Assembly (NCBI RefSeq): GCF_963576615.1
Contig: NC_088711.1
Span: 25,576,182-25,640,181, forward strand
From: Watersipora subatra
Taxonomy: Eukaryota; Bryozoa; Gymnolaemata; Cheilostomatida; Watersiporidae
Length of the DNA: 64,000 nt
Direction of reading: 5' to 3'
The position numbers and the translations under genes are program-made. The notes under the pieces are model-generated. The model was not told the DNA's origin and searched no databases. It was given only the letters and a program-made list of their open reading frames with translations. Shown here piece after piece: positions 1 through 15,100 of the stretch. Each line of letters begins with the position of its first letter. Position 1 is the first letter of the stretch.

Positions 1-133
1 ACTGCTTTCTCATCACCAATAGGTGACTGTGACTTTCTCTTGCGCTTCTTTTCCCTAGCTCGATCAACCTTGTCAACTTCTTTTTCATAAGATTTGAATC
101 CATGTCGTTTCTCTGGCTCAGCTGAGCCTTCAC
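1..133 (-). CDS. RBBP6: RBBP6 Lys-rich exon, cut by window edge
   Basis: After an ATGTAG acceptor at 134 the frame encodes a basic peptide with KEVDKVDRAREKKRKRK and SPIGDEKA, and no stop before the window edge. Its composition fits the Lys-rich C-terminal half of RBBP6. The phase agrees with the previous exon. The rest of the gene lies to the left. Confidence 0.75.
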   Translation of the reverse strand, partial: MKAQLSQRNDMDSNLMKKKLTRLIELGKRSARESHSHLLVMRKQ

Positions 134-3100
134 CTACATAGAGCATTACTGTCGTGTAGCTAAGCATGACAGTTGAAATACAGAAAAAAATATGATCAAA
201 GCACTGCATTTTTGTCTCGTTTATGTTTGGTGTATTTTATCAATCCCAATCCATCAGACTGTATAAATTCGCCAAGTCTAGAACTTCTTCACACAAAGGA
301 AATTATAATCTCCCTAACAAATAAAACAATCACTTGTAAAAGATTACACTTTTTGATAATAGCGTGTTTCACACTTTTTGACTAGCAGCTGTGAATATAC
401 AAGTTATTTTAAAACATGTAAAATATAAAAACAAACAAAAGCTTACTTGGCTGTAACAAGTTAAATACAGTCAAACATGGATAACTCGAACTTCACGGGA
501 CCGAGCAAAAGTGTTCGAATTATCAGAGCGTGCACAAATGGCTTGTTTCAAATTAAATGCTTCTAATGTAAAGTTTAAAACGTTTTTATCAAAAAGTATA
601 GAGATTTTTCTATCACTTGAGATTGGTTTGTTGTTTGAGGTGATGTTATTGCCAGGACGTTTTTCAGATTGACATTGGCAAAACTTGATCGTTGTTGAAA
701 TGCTCAAAAGAAAAGACAGATTTTTCTTTTGAGCGTTTTACCCACGATCAATTTTGTCGATTTTTCTTGAAGTTTATGCAAAGATAACTTTACTTTACCT
801 GGGATTCGTTAAGAGCAACACTCCGAGGCAGTTCAATTAAAAGTTTTACGAGGTTTTACGGTACATTGTATATCACTCACGCTTTTTGAATGGATACTTA
901 TTGAATGTACACACGTATTCTGTGTTTAGGTCAAACGATGAATAGTTTTTTTTAGCTAAGACAACGTATACGTTTAATTACCACAATTTTTAAGACGTTT
1001 TAAACATTCAACATTCCGACGTTGATTGAACACGGAATCAACGTCGGAAAACTATTCGTCACGGGCTAGCCGGGTCACGCACTCAAGGATTTTCGCCACG
1101 CACATACAAAACAACATGCTGTTTTTGTTTTGTATGTGCGTGGCGAAAATCCTTGCGCGCGAGACCCGGCTAGCCCGTGCTACTCATCGTATAGCAGTAT
1201 AAATCAAATTTCACCAAACCTTTAGAAAAGTCGTTGACAGAAATATTTTGCCGATGGTGGTAATAACGACGCTTATGAATTACGAAAAGATGAGGTTTAC
1301 CTCTATGGCTTTGAAAAAAGTGATTTTCTAAAGCGATAACAACCGTTTCGGTATCCGTTGGGCAAAAAAACAGTTCGAATTAACAGTGTTGAGTTCGAGT
1401 TATCTATAGCAATTTATCATTACGTGGGAACGGACCAAAGAAACCGTTCGAATTAACCATGTGTTCGAGCTATCCGTGGGCGAGTTATCCATGTTTGACT
1501 GTATAATGGAGAGATGCGAGTCATTATATTTCACAGCTCATCCACTCATTTTTAAAATAAAATTATCCTCATAGAAATTAAAAAAGCTTATCTTACATAC
1601 TTTTAATATTCTTCTTTGGCGTATGAGACTCTTCCCGTTCACTCAGCCTTGACTCCTGCTTATCCTTGCGCGATTTCTCGCCATATTTCTTGCCATGTTT
1701 GGAAGACCTGCCTTCAGGTTTGTCATCACGTTTCAAATATTTGTCATTAGACATGCCATCATCATATTTTCCGTCGTACTGGGAAGATCTGCCTTCGTTT
1801 TTCTCTTCATATTTGGATGACTTGCCGTCATATCTTTCATCGTATTTGGAATATTTGCCGTCATGTCTTTCATCATACTTGGAATATCTGTCTTCATATT
1901 TATCATCATACTTGCTATTGCTAGACTTCCTGAAATACTCATCATCTCTGTCAACCTTATGCCTTCTTTCATACTCCTCCTCCACATACTTCCTGTCATA
2001 CTCTCTATAATCTCTCCGTCTTTCTTCTTCATACCGAAAGATGTCCTCGTCATAGTGCCGCCTATCCTTCTCCTCAAACACTGATAAGTATAACAGAACA
2101 AGTGTGTGATAAATCAGGCATATGGACGGCTCGATTTCCTTTTTGCACAGAAAAAGATGAAAGATGATACTCACATCTCTCTTCTCTTCTAGGAGAGTAA
2201 GCCCTGCTGCGAGGAGATCCATAATCCCTTCTCTCTGGAGTGTAAGCCCTGGGGAAGGGTGAGTAGCGTGACCTATCATAAGGACTGGCTTTGCCACCAT
2301 TAAACATCAGCCTCTCTGCATACCTATAAGTAACATGGGTGGATAAGAACAATACTGGTGAGCTGAATTCTACCAAGCAGCTGGTCATTTACTCTCACAA
2401 CTCACTGCCTTATAACCTATTCATGTTAGTTAGTTCCCTACAGAGCTTCAATGCACATGACCTGTTCACGCAAACAGTTACCGGAGAAACTATGACATAG
2501 TCAAGCAGATGATAAATAAGGCAGTCTGCAGCATCACTTTGTAACATTGCAGGGTATTACGCCTCCGGATAGAGTGAATGATCTATATTACTGAAGATAG
2601 TCATTACACTGCAATCCCTAAAATCTTTCCTCTCATGCACAATATGATAATTTCTAGTTGGCCAAAACGTGTACTGATGAGTAAATACATATAAAACTGT
2701 ATTTTATGCTTATTTACCTCTCATCTCTATACATTTCCTCCCTTCGTGATCTATAGTAGGAATCTGGTGGATAATAAGCATCAGGGTAGGTACGGCGGTA
2801 CTCGCCTCTGTATGGAGGAGGAGATCTCGAGGTATAGCGATAACCAGGAGAGCTTCAAATATCAAAATATGTTGAGCGATGAAACAGTAAACTGTCTAGC
2901 TGCTAAACTGGTTTCAAGTTGTTGGTGACAATATACATACCGTCAAACCTCGAAATACAATTAGCCCAATATATGAGTTTCTAGATTTACGATTAATGAT
3001 TCACGTCAAATTCTTATGGCTCAGGTGAGCAATAATTTGCGATATGAGCTGTTGTTTCAAGGTAGCCGACGCAGCATGTATGGTCTGCACGAGAAACAAG

Positions 3101-6100
3101 ACTTAGTTGCTAATATGAAAAAATTAGGTAATGTTTGTTATATGATAGAATTTTTCTTTGCTTTTACCGTACTGTAGCAAAGACGTACAAGTATTTATTG
3201 CATACAAACATCTTTATAACCCTTTCACTGCCGCCCATGTACAAATTTAGCTATCGGCCTGAAGCCAGCCATTTTACCGAAAATTGCCGATATTGCTTCA
3301 TGATATGTACACAATATTTTTTCAATTTCAAACTCTATCTAGAACATTTTTGTTACATATTTTATTTTGCCAACATTGCTATGCAAAAGACTCAATGTAT
3401 TTATACTTTGTGCGATGATAAGGCTATGTGAAGCTACAATTGCTACGAAGCTAAAATGATCCTCCACTATGTTCCTTACTCTTACAAAACTATTACTTTC
3501 ATCACTATCAGAGTCAGTGCTGCTACTTTAATTATCTGTATAATCACGAAAATCTAAATTGGCTATAATGTCATTAACATAAGTTATCTGTTTTCTGATT
3601 CGCGTGGTACTTAACAAAACTTACAAAAAAATATTCGTTTTTAGGTTGGAAAGTCTCAAACAAAAATTTTAAACTGCTTCGTTAATTTAGGCTAATTTTA
3701 TAGAGGAATCTTCGGACGCCAGTGTCAATATCATAAAAGTCCTAAAGATCGTGGGTTATCAACGAATAATAAAACTAAGTTACTACGCAATTGCTGAGAA
3801 AGTCGTAAAATGGTCGCAAAAATGCGTCTATAGCACTCGACCATAGAAAACGCATTTATGCGTCTACAGCAGTGAAAAGGTTAAATAAATAGCAAATGAT
3901 AGTGGGACATTTTTTAAGTCAAGCAAACATAACTCTATTCCAATTATTTTACATGTGATTAATTCAATTGACATATAAGTTTACTGTTAAACAAGCACAA
4001 TCATGGAGCGAATTAAACTTGTCTTTTGAGATTCAGCTGCACTAGGAATGCTTCACAGCCATGCATGGCAAATTTTTACCTGACAGTCCCATTCAATATT
4101 CACTGTCTACTAACAAATCGAATGCCATATATTAATTTGAATGATGCTGATGCAAAATGTTTTTACACCCAATTTAAAGATGGACAAAAGCACTACACAG
4201 TCAACAGAACAACCTTAATTATTTTCCAACACACATGGTTACTTCTTGACAATGCATTATTGGAAGAACAAACTTCCTGACATTTTAATGAACACTCACC
4301 TTAACAATGTGATAGATTTAAGAGATTCATTAATATTATCTTTGGTGCAAAAAAATAAAGATTTTACAAGATAATCACAAGCGATCTGACATTTATGTTT
4401 AAGAAGCCGTTTATTCTAATCACATAATATAGGATGCTTACATAGTGCAAGCAACAAATTATGATGTGTGTCATAGAAAAGGACAATATTTATAATTGTT
4501 TCTAAGTTTATTTGGTACATCTGTTATTGTTACGCTAAAAGAAATATAAGGGTGAATTAGTAACTCTGTAAATTAGCTGATGATTGTGCGGTCTATTGCT
4601 GGTGATTGTGAAGCAACCTGCCAAGTTGATTAATATACACGAAATGATTTCTTTTTACACCATCGTGTTCCTTTGTGAGTAAGCAGCTACAATATCAAGT
4701 GAAGGTTGCAAAGAAAAGAAACAGCTCCTTATTGCATCTTAAGTCAAGTTTGAATACAAGTTTCCAATTGCAATTCCAATTTGAAATGGCCATTGGAGGT
4801 TGGATTTGTGTTATAGGGAAGGATGGTGAGGCCTTATTCATATTTTGTCGAATGCTCACTGATAGTTTGCTCTATATTCAGCGTTGTACGTTGCTTTAAA
4901 AGCAAGTATATTGTCACAGTTTACTGTTAGTGTCATAAAAAATTTTAAAAAATTAGTTAATTATGTTAAAATGGTAGCATTCGTGTTTTTAGCCAACTTT
5001 CCAACGTATTTTGATAAAAAGTATTTTGCAACTCAACGCTTTAATTGGAAACCGAAGGTTACTTTACAGCATGTTACAAGTGTTTTGAATTGTAAGACCT
5101 TGCGATGTATCACTTATAGACATTTCGCCCTTATTAATTGAAAGTCGCTGAAATACTGGTATAGAAGTCTAATAAAATTCAGAAATAATTATTGGCTCAC
5201 TAAAAAATTAAAACTTGCCTTAAAGGTTGACTTGCAACAAAATTCACATTACAGTTATTTGGTATCAAAAGATTCACCATGTCTTACTCTGTTGTGTTGT
5301 AGGTGCAAAATATATGGAAATGCGATTAAAAGCTCTTAAAAGCTAAAAAACGAACAGTTAATCGCCGCCGTCACGAAACCGCCGTAGGTTGGAATCTCTT
5401 TATCTCTTTGACGTAGTCAAACGATTTGGTTATTGTTTCATCACGTGATGTTCTCACGTGAATGGAAAGGCCAATAAAGGGCTCAATATAAAACTTCTCA
5501 TAGCACTAGTTTATGACAAACGCTTCGGGTTTTACCAAAGAGCCTTCACCAAATATAGATGCTTGCTACGTTAGTTTCATTTTGGCTTGGTCTAATTGTC
5601 TAGTCGTAATCTGATCATATGACCCATACTTCCTGCCAAACAGCACGAATAATTTCTGCAGCATTTTTCTATCACAGGTGACCAACAGGCTCGTCTTGTT
5701 TATCGGAGGATGATATGAACTCCTTTGAGCTAAGGTTAAAAAATTAAACGAATTTTTACAGTGGGTTTTGAGATATCAGTGCTCACAATAACATCATCAC
5801 AATGATGATGAAATAGACGCGTAAGGACAATTATAGACATGGTTTTATTAAATGCGCGAAGTATATTTGTGAAAATACTTTGACGAATGAGGTTGCATGA
5901 AAGTGTAAACAGAAGCCATCTTGTTCAGTTATGTCCCATTTGAGCCGTTTGGAAAGGGATTCTAATCTACGGCAGTTTCATTGATGACTGCGATCAACTG
6001 TTCGTTTTTAGCTTTTAAGAGCTTGTAATCACATTTCCACATATTTTGCACCTACAACACAGCAGAGTAAAAGACATAGTGAATCTTTTGATACCAAATA

Positions 6101-9100
6101 ACTGTAATGTGAATTTGGTTGTAAGTAAACCTTTATGGAATAGGTTTTTTTAGTTTTTTTTTTCAAGTTTTTACGCTTCCTTGCATTCCCCAATGAGCGA
6201 TTTTGATACTGAATAGCACATGAACTACTCACCTCCTCCTAATCGGCCTCGGTGAGATACTGCGTCGTCGAGGTGGCGGTGAACGAGTCCTACGCCGCAC
6301 CGGAGACCGGGAATAGCCTCTACGCCGTGACCTAGAGCGTGAACGACCCCTCGGAGTTCTTGACCTGGAACGATTGCGAGGACGTAGATACTCTCCAAAT
6401 GCATCCATCATCTTATCTTTAGGCTTGACGATCCCCCTGCAGCGTGTGAGAGCAGAAAGAGCATTAGAAGCAGAGCAAACTCATAATCAACAAAAAAGCA
6501 TAACTTGACATTCAACAGAGCAAACACGGAACACTTGCAAATTTATTTTTCACCTCAGCGACTTGCGCTTATACTCTCTGACTCGTACTCTAAAAGACAT
6601 CAAAGCAGAACAGGATTATCACGTCTTTTTATAAGTAACAAAAATTAGTAATTCTGAAGAAGCTCTTAAAAACTGTGTTACAAAACCAATTAATGCAGAA
6701 ATATAAAAGATAGCATTTCATCTTACTTTTTAAGCTTTATGGCCTATGAAAATAGTTTAGATGTAAAAGTTGATAAGATTCCCAAGTGATCAGTTTAAAC
6801 AAATCAATTTTGAAATGGACAGAATTTCAAGTGGCTAAAAATATAGTACAAGAGTTGGGGAAAAAGCAGTCGCTCATTATAACACTACATTTACCAACTT
6901 TGAAATTGTCACGTATTACTTGTAATGTTTGACAAGTTCCACGGGGAAAAAGCACTCACTCGTTCATCTTCTGCTCTAGTAACTCGGCTTTGGTTTTATA
7001 AAATTCTTCTTTTGTCATGATGGAGGATGTTGAAGGTATAACTGGCTGCAAACAAAACTGGAAAATATTTCATAACTTAGATATCAGTCAAACAGTACAA
7101 CGTTAATCTACTATTGTCCTAAATCCACTGCTGAGCTAGAAAAACGGCTGAAAAATGAAAAAGTATCATTGCTTGAAAAATATTCAAGATACTCTAAATA
7201 ATGGAAATGCAAACCTACGAACTAACCTGGCCAAAGCTCGAAATGAGTCCCGGTCGCATGCCAGGTGGAAACTGCGTATAGGACGGTGCTGGAACAGATG
7301 GAGCCACAACTAAAACAGCAATAGCAACAATAGATAGACAGGAAATGTTAATTCTATTTGAGAGTGAAGCAATTTGAATATGAAAAAAATGACTTAGAAA
7401 GACAGCAGAGGAAGCCGACTCAATGTCATGCAGGTTTTATTACTGGCACCCACAGAACAGAAAGCAATTTTATGAGATGTGTCTATTACCTGGTGGATAG
7501 GTGACACCCGGGAAAGGTGTGCTACTGACATTGTACAACATTTGTGGAGTGCCTGTATAGCTAACAGTCGCAACAGGCAGTACAGCAGGTTGGGGAGGAA
7601 TAGAAGCTCCCGGTAGGATAGGACCAGCAGTCGATGACGCAAGAGTGGCGGATGATGAAGAGGGAACTATGGTTACAGGAACTGTGCCTGGTGCTGCTTC
7701 CCCTATAAAATAGGAATTAGACCATCAACTAGAGGTGTTGTTGAGCAAGTGGCAATGTATGCATGCAGACATAGCAGATATAATAACAATGAAAACGTAC
7801 CCAATGATGTAGAGGAAGGTGTGTCAGCAGCTACAGTGGAATTCACAGCCATGGCAGCAGTGCTATCAGTGCTTTCCTCAGATTTATTTGCTCCATCTGA
7901 ATGGATAATATGAAAAGGACACATAAGAAATGGCAACAACAATTGGATTGTTGCCAACCCGATTGTGAGCCTTTGCTAAACTATGTAACCATTTGTATTT
8001 GAACATATACCAGAATATACCCATGCACAATGCCACTAATCTTCAACTTGTTATGGATTCATTGCGAGCATATGCTAACCTGCTACACTTGTGATTGCTG
8101 GAGTAGAGCTACTACCAGGTTCATCCGTGGTGCTAGGATCGCCATTGAGCACCGCTGCTGTTGAAGAAGTCATCGATGCAGCGGTGGTACTTGGGCTAGT
8201 GGCGGATGAGGTGACAGAGATTCTATCAGGAGTATTTCTTGATGAGCTGTAGCATGTAAAGAGAACACGACTCACAAATCCAGCAATGGGGACAGGGTAT
8301 GTAGTGTGACGATTGAAAACAAAAAGAACGAAGCAATTTAAACATTAACAAATCTATGCATAGATTTGTCATTAGCCAAAGTTGAAACGTGCAAAAATAA
8401 AATTAACAAAGGAATGCCATTGGGAGTATTTAAACTGTACAAAATAAATTAAGAGTATAAAACGGGGAAACAAGAGAGATTCTGTGCCAAAAACTATTAA
8501 CAAATTACTATAAAAACAAATATGTGAAAAATAAATCATAAGCAAATACTTACACAGCCACAGAATTTACAGGTCGAGTAGGAGAGCCGGTGCTGGGTTG
8601 CAGTTGAGAAGGAGAATCAGATCCTATGGGTTTCTTCACTTTTCTGGTGAGTCGGAAGCCTGAATTAGTTTTATTAAGGAATGTGGAAATGGCATTACGG
8701 AGGATGATATCTGGCACAAGACCATCAGGAGATTCAACTTCATTGCACTGAGGACAACTCTGGTCTTCATCTTCCAACAGCGCCTCACGAATACCTGCAG
8801 ATCATTTGTAACATCTCAATAAAACAGCCTGGCCATAGGACTATTGCATGGTAACAATAAAAACCTATTTACTTAACTGCCAAAGCTGATTATACAATAA
8901 GGGTGACAATAGGCATTACCTTGAATATACAGTAGCAATGACGGTGTGCGTTGATGATTACAAACATAAACAGAAGTGCGAGAACCTATGTTAAAAGGTC
9001 AAACAAATCCAGCAAGCAGGTGATGGCAAACAAAAAATCTTACAAGAATCACAGAAGTGGGTGACGCAGCAGGCTGTCTTTACAGCATCAGTCATTATCT

Positions 9101-12100
9101 TTTTACATAGAGGGCAGATAAAGTTATCAGGGATTTCAAATTCCGGCAACTGTTGTGGTGTAGACTGGCTTTTCTTTTTCTTCGATGCCTCTTCATACGC
9201 CTCGCTAACATTACACGCAAAACATGTAGAGTGCCAAAATTATAACAACACACTAGGTAATAATATATTGTAAGGCAAAGCATCACACTAACAAACTGGT
9301 ATTGATTTCTCATGTCATCAGCTCATCACTAAAGTTATCAGCTCAAAATTGATGGCCAATAATCACAATGTAACAGCTATGACTTACGCATCCTTTTTGT
9401 TGATAACATATCCATATTTAGACCAGAATGCTCCTGGAGTGTTAGCATCAGCAGGTTGTAAAAAGTCGATAGGTATTCCATGACCTCTCCTTTGTGTGTC
9501 CAAATTACGCAGAGAGAATCTTGCATTTGGCATCATTGGAGCGCTAGCCAAAGGACAGTTCATATAGAAGTGTCCGGGTTTATTGCACCTAAAACCAATA
9601 TTGCTGAAGCTCTAACACCTCAGTCACAACTCAGTTTTTGTTACCGATATATCAAAGTCACATTTAAGCGAATGAGGATAACGCAAAACTAGTGCCATTA
9701 TATTATATCACCTTTTACAAATATAACCGGAGTGTGGCTGCCCCGCTCGAGGCATACACCGTGGACGGATGGTGTAATGTTGAACATCATAATTATTTGT
9801 AGACTCAGCCATCATAGCTTGAATGCTTTCTTGTTCAGCCATGCTGACTGTACTTTCTGCTCGCTAGAAAACCAATCAATGAAAAATTCTGCTTTTTTAT
9901 ATATTGCATTTAAATTTAATCAACAAACATAATCGCTTCACTCAACCAACTTGGCTTTAAATGCCGAACAATAGGGCATCAAGTACTATACAACAAAACT
10001 ACATTACTGTGAGGTTTCAAGCAAATTTATGGTTAATGCATCTGTCATCATGACCTTGGCACACCTATGAAATGATCAAGATTACCAGTTAAACTTGAAT
10101 ATTTGCAACTAGATCCACAAACTGGAATTGACTACACAGTTACCTACTAAATAGTAATATTAGCAAAATACCAGCAGAAATATGTGAGCATGTAACAATA
10201 ACAAGTGTTAGTAACTAACAAAACTTTAATCATGTATACCTTGGCAAGAAATGTTAGGTGGGAGTCTTCATTCATCTGTCCAGAAAAAGAGATAAAGCAA
10301 GATGAGCACAATAAGATTAAACTAATGTCCAAATACATAACAAGAAACAATCGCTGACCATCATGGTATTGAATTGTAAATAGAAAGGCAAGTTGCAGCA
10401 ATAAACGCATTTCATGTGCCCGATGTCAAAGACACAGCCATTGAATAATAACCATTTCATGGCGAAAAGTGAAGAGGTATACTATCAAGTAATAACCGAT
10501 AACAATGACTTGGGTAAAATAACAGGTTTTGTAAAAATACGCATGATGTGGGAGGACGTATCTCTTGTTGAGTGACACAAACAAGCGATGGCAGAACATT
10601 GTCATTCCCTGATGAGACGAATTCAATGACTTCGGATCAACTCAAAGAGGCAGCGACTAGTTACAAAAACTTTCACTAAAACCATGTCTACCAATACACA
10701 TCTACCACTAGCATGGCAGTAGCTTATGTAATAATTGAATAAATTTGCAAAAAATGCTCCATGTGATATTTAGTGACATCACATCAAATGCTCTTTGCCC
10801 AAGTCCATAAAAAATGATACAGAAGGCTTCTGCTCTGAAAATCTGTACAATGTGAGACCATCACACTACCACGGCTAAATAATTGTTGTTTGCTCAATGC
10901 AGCCCACTTACACAGCTCTTAGCTGATAGGCCAAAACTGCCTGCCAATTTTTTTACTAATACTAAACAGATACAACTGTAGCATCAAGGTTCAAGGGAAC
11001 CTTAGAGCAGATAACAGGATGAAATGTGTTTGTAGAACAAGACATGCTTTGAAAAGCTTCTTGTTATTGCGAATCGTATCAAAGCTAGACAACAGTCATG
11101 CAAGGGATTGGTCAACCAATCAGTTACAACTAAAGATGCCTCACTTCATATGATTGAAGACGATCTGGATACCAATCCATCCATCAACTCTCTTTAAAAA
11201 CCCCCCTGATCCAAATCTTTTGTGTTGATTAGTTTTTTTATTGAAAGATATAAATGAAACATACAATTGCATGTATTTATTTTAAAACATCTAAAAGACA
11301 GAGTATATTTTATTATAATTATGCTAGTATTACGTTGAAATCTTAACCTGTGACTATTTGTAGTTATTTTTAAGATTGCAAATGAAATGTATGACATGTT
11401 TTCAAACTGGCTTGGGCAAAAAAATCATTGTCTACTGAATTCATCAGCTATGTTGCAGAGATATAAATAAGTCATTTGTCAAAATTTGACTTAATTAAAT
11501 ATTTGTATATAAGTTACAAAAACTTGCAGTTTACATTTGTAGGTGTGTTAGGCTATATTATACTGTCACCATTAATTGATTTGTAGAAAGGAAACAAAGT
11601 TTCAGATTTATTAAAAAAAATATCAGCTGATAACCATTAAGCTACGCAACCCCCATACTTGTGTATACACCGATATCCATACAAAGATTGGGGCATCTAC
11701 TTAAAACCTTTATGATCTTGACCTTCAAGAGACTTTATTAGTTTTTACAATTTTATCACGATTGTTGCTAATTTCTGATTAAATCTAGTTTAGTTTTTTA
11801 ATTGCGAGCTATTCCCCTTACAACTGTAAAAATATGGAAACCATTGACGCATCGCTGGATCAATGACATAATCAGTGACACCATGAAAAAGGCAAGGGCT
11901 TAGGCATTAAAAAAGGACCACGATCAGTAATGAATTTTATCTGTAAAATGGAACAAACATCAATGTTAATGATCAAATGCTTTAAAAATAAGACAAAGCA
12001 GATGCTTATCATGCACAGCAGGTCGGTTACACAATGGTAACGGACAAATAAGCCAAAACCAAATATTATTAGTTGAAGTCTTTTTATTACTACCAATTAA

Positions 12101-15100
12101 GTTACAAGTTGTTATAAAATTATTAGCTGATGAAAGACTATATATGTGAAGAATATAACAAGCTAAAACTTATTTTCCCTGACCGGAATAATTTATGATT
12201 TTTAAAAACTTTGGAAAAAAATTAAAAAGACCGGAACCATACGCTCTGGTTCTGACCCATCCGTATTTTGACCCGTTTGTATTTCGCAACACTGTGTAGA
12301 AAATAATAAGATGCTTGACTCGTAAACAATTGAAAATATTGTCTAAAGAATTCAACTTTAATGAAATTTTTGATCTAATTCAAGACTTGAACATTAGCAG
12401 GTAAAGAAACTGGCAGATATCGGGAGAAACAGGGTAAGCACTATACGAGTGGTGATTCTAATATATCACACGAATAAAAGTGCCAGAAGAAAGTAGTAAC
12501 AAAACCAGAAAGTTCGAACAACAATATCCCTCTTCCTCTGTTATTGGTCATTGCTTGGCATATGATTTATTACTTTAAATGGCGAATTCTCCAATCAAGT
12601 AGATATACGCTGCAACAAGGGTTTCAGCAACCAGACATTTGTCGTCTCTTTTGAGTTAATGGCTGAGTAACTTGTTATATTGCAGAAACTGCACTATAAT
12701 TAATTATTACGTGGGCCAACTATCTGCATTCCAATAAAAACATGGCAACAGAAAAGTACAGCAGCCTGTACCGACAGGGAATCAGCTATGAAGCATTAGA
12801 CGGCAGCAATTTTACAAAATTATAAGCGTAAAGATGCCAGTAAATAACAAAATCTGCACAGCTGACAGCTTTTATTCATTTCCATGGTTAAGGATAAAAT
12901 CCAGCCAATTATGACAAATGTGATATTTCACATACTGCAATGTGTTGAACATGTGCCAAGCCCGAGAATATGATACATGTGCGTTTCACACTATTATAAA
13001 CCATCTCATGCCTAAAGAATTGCTCAAAAAGCATAAGCTGGAACTGTTGCAGAACAGCAACGTAGCTAGTGAACAAACACCTATCACCTGATATAGCCAA
13101 AATCAACCTCGGGGAGAAGTTGACAAAATGACTGTTTCTTATGCATATCATATTTGCATGATGGCCCCCAGGCTATCGACGTACCAAAGCCGCAGTTATT
13201 TGAGTAATCTGACTAGCTCAAATTAAGCTACTAGTCAAACTAGTCTAAATTCACTGCTTTATTTAAATGCAAACAAACTTAACAAAGACTACCATGACAT
13301 ATGGCAAAAGGCTCACAGTCAATAACAAGTAACCAAAAGCACCTTTGTAAAAAAGAAAAAATGTAAAGCTTAACAATGATTGAAAAAATCCTGACTAATG
13401 CAAGCCTCACTGGGGTGCATGTGATGTTTTATTATTACCCAGATGAGGCTCGCTTACAATAACTCCTAAAATTAGATGATATAAGCATATAGCTACCCGC
13501 ACGCAGGACCATTTCCACTGGAGGCAACTGTAGCTTGACTGGTTACCGCGACTCATGATTAAGAACATACTTACTAACATCAATCAATTCACAAACCACG
13601 AAATACTTTGTGTTTACGTACATTTTCACCATCGTCATCTCTACAAGTACAGTAGAATTATTGGAAAATATCCAACAAATGATGCCCATCTGGTACAGCA
13701 TAACGTATTGTGTGTTAATGTATTATTGCCTTCATAAAGTGATGCAACTAGCGAGCTGAAGTTGTACCAACTTGGCTCCGCATGCTTTATAAAACCACAC
13801 AGACTGACTGAATCACTACATGTAGGATAATAATGATTTTGCTAGTGCAATTACATTATACAAATGATATTTTTAAGCCTGGTTCATACAGGAGGTCAAA
13901 TGAATGTAGCACTGATGGGATGTGCACTTGTCATATAATGCAAATGGTAATGTTTGGCTCGTTGAAACCTTTCCACACTGTTTGACATATAAGCCTCTGT
14001 GGGCAGTTACATATTTGGTAAATGAAAATACATGCTAAACATTGCACAAGTTTTAAGATGTATCTAGAAAAAGCCGATATTTTCGATCCTGATCAATTAT
14101 CAGAAAAAGAGATCTTAATTGCTCTATGCCAATCGAATACGAATCAATCTGCATCACCGACTGACCACCACATACATAACTGGAGTTTGACGAATGAGCC
14201 CGGATTTCACCAATTTTTCCTATACCCTATAGTCCAGCTATGGCCAAATGGCGGATCTAGATCCGGATCTTTGTAGTTTTTTGTGGATCTTTCAAGTTAG
14301 CTGTCAAAAAACCTTTTGAAGAATTTTTTTAATTTGTTTCAAAAAAGATTTTTGTAAACTTTTCTCAGAATTTTTGTAAATTCATTGTTTTCAGCAATGA
14401 ATTTTGTAAAAAGTACTCATAGAACACGACTCACAAATACTCATCTTCGTAAACTTTAAGAGTCGCTGTAAGTAGCAGATAACTGCGTTTTGATATTATT
14501 GTGAAGTCAAAGCCCACTTCATTTTTCTCACTGATATCAGACATTTATTACAGCACATTCCTTCACTGATTTTTAGTCAAATTATGTAGATAAGCAAAAT
14601 TTTGTAAAATCGTTTTTGATGCCTTGTTTAAGATATACATATCTTCAGCTTGGTTGTGGATCTTTCATTCGTCAGATTTGTCTGTAACGGATCATGGCCA
14701 AAATCATTTGGCCACCCCTACTATAGTCTATCAATATTTCAAGATCAATCAGATTATGTCAACAGTTATAGAGCGTCATGGCATTCAATTAGAGGTTTTA
14801 CGGTAAATGCATTGTCTTATTATTACGTTGAAGTTTTCTTTTAAATTTTTACAAACCTGTTCATTTACAAACCTGCGATGGTTGAAAAGAATCCAAACAT
14901 TGTATGTTGCCGATTACTAGGAGTGTAGAGTCAATTATTCGCTCGAATTTCATATTGTTCGTTGGAAACTGCGTATGTGTAAAATTATGTAAAATTCACA
15001 TACACATGCCAATATTTCTTAGCTGACTGTATTAAATAATACTGCTCATGCAGCGGCCTCTTTTGACATACCAGCTACATTCACCATCTATCCAACATAG

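Noticed and set aside
1666-2101. Plus-strand and alternative-frame minus-strand ORFs over RBBP6 exon 2080-1601
   Set aside because: They are shadows of the repetitive charged exon; only the RBBP6 frame continues through splice sites.
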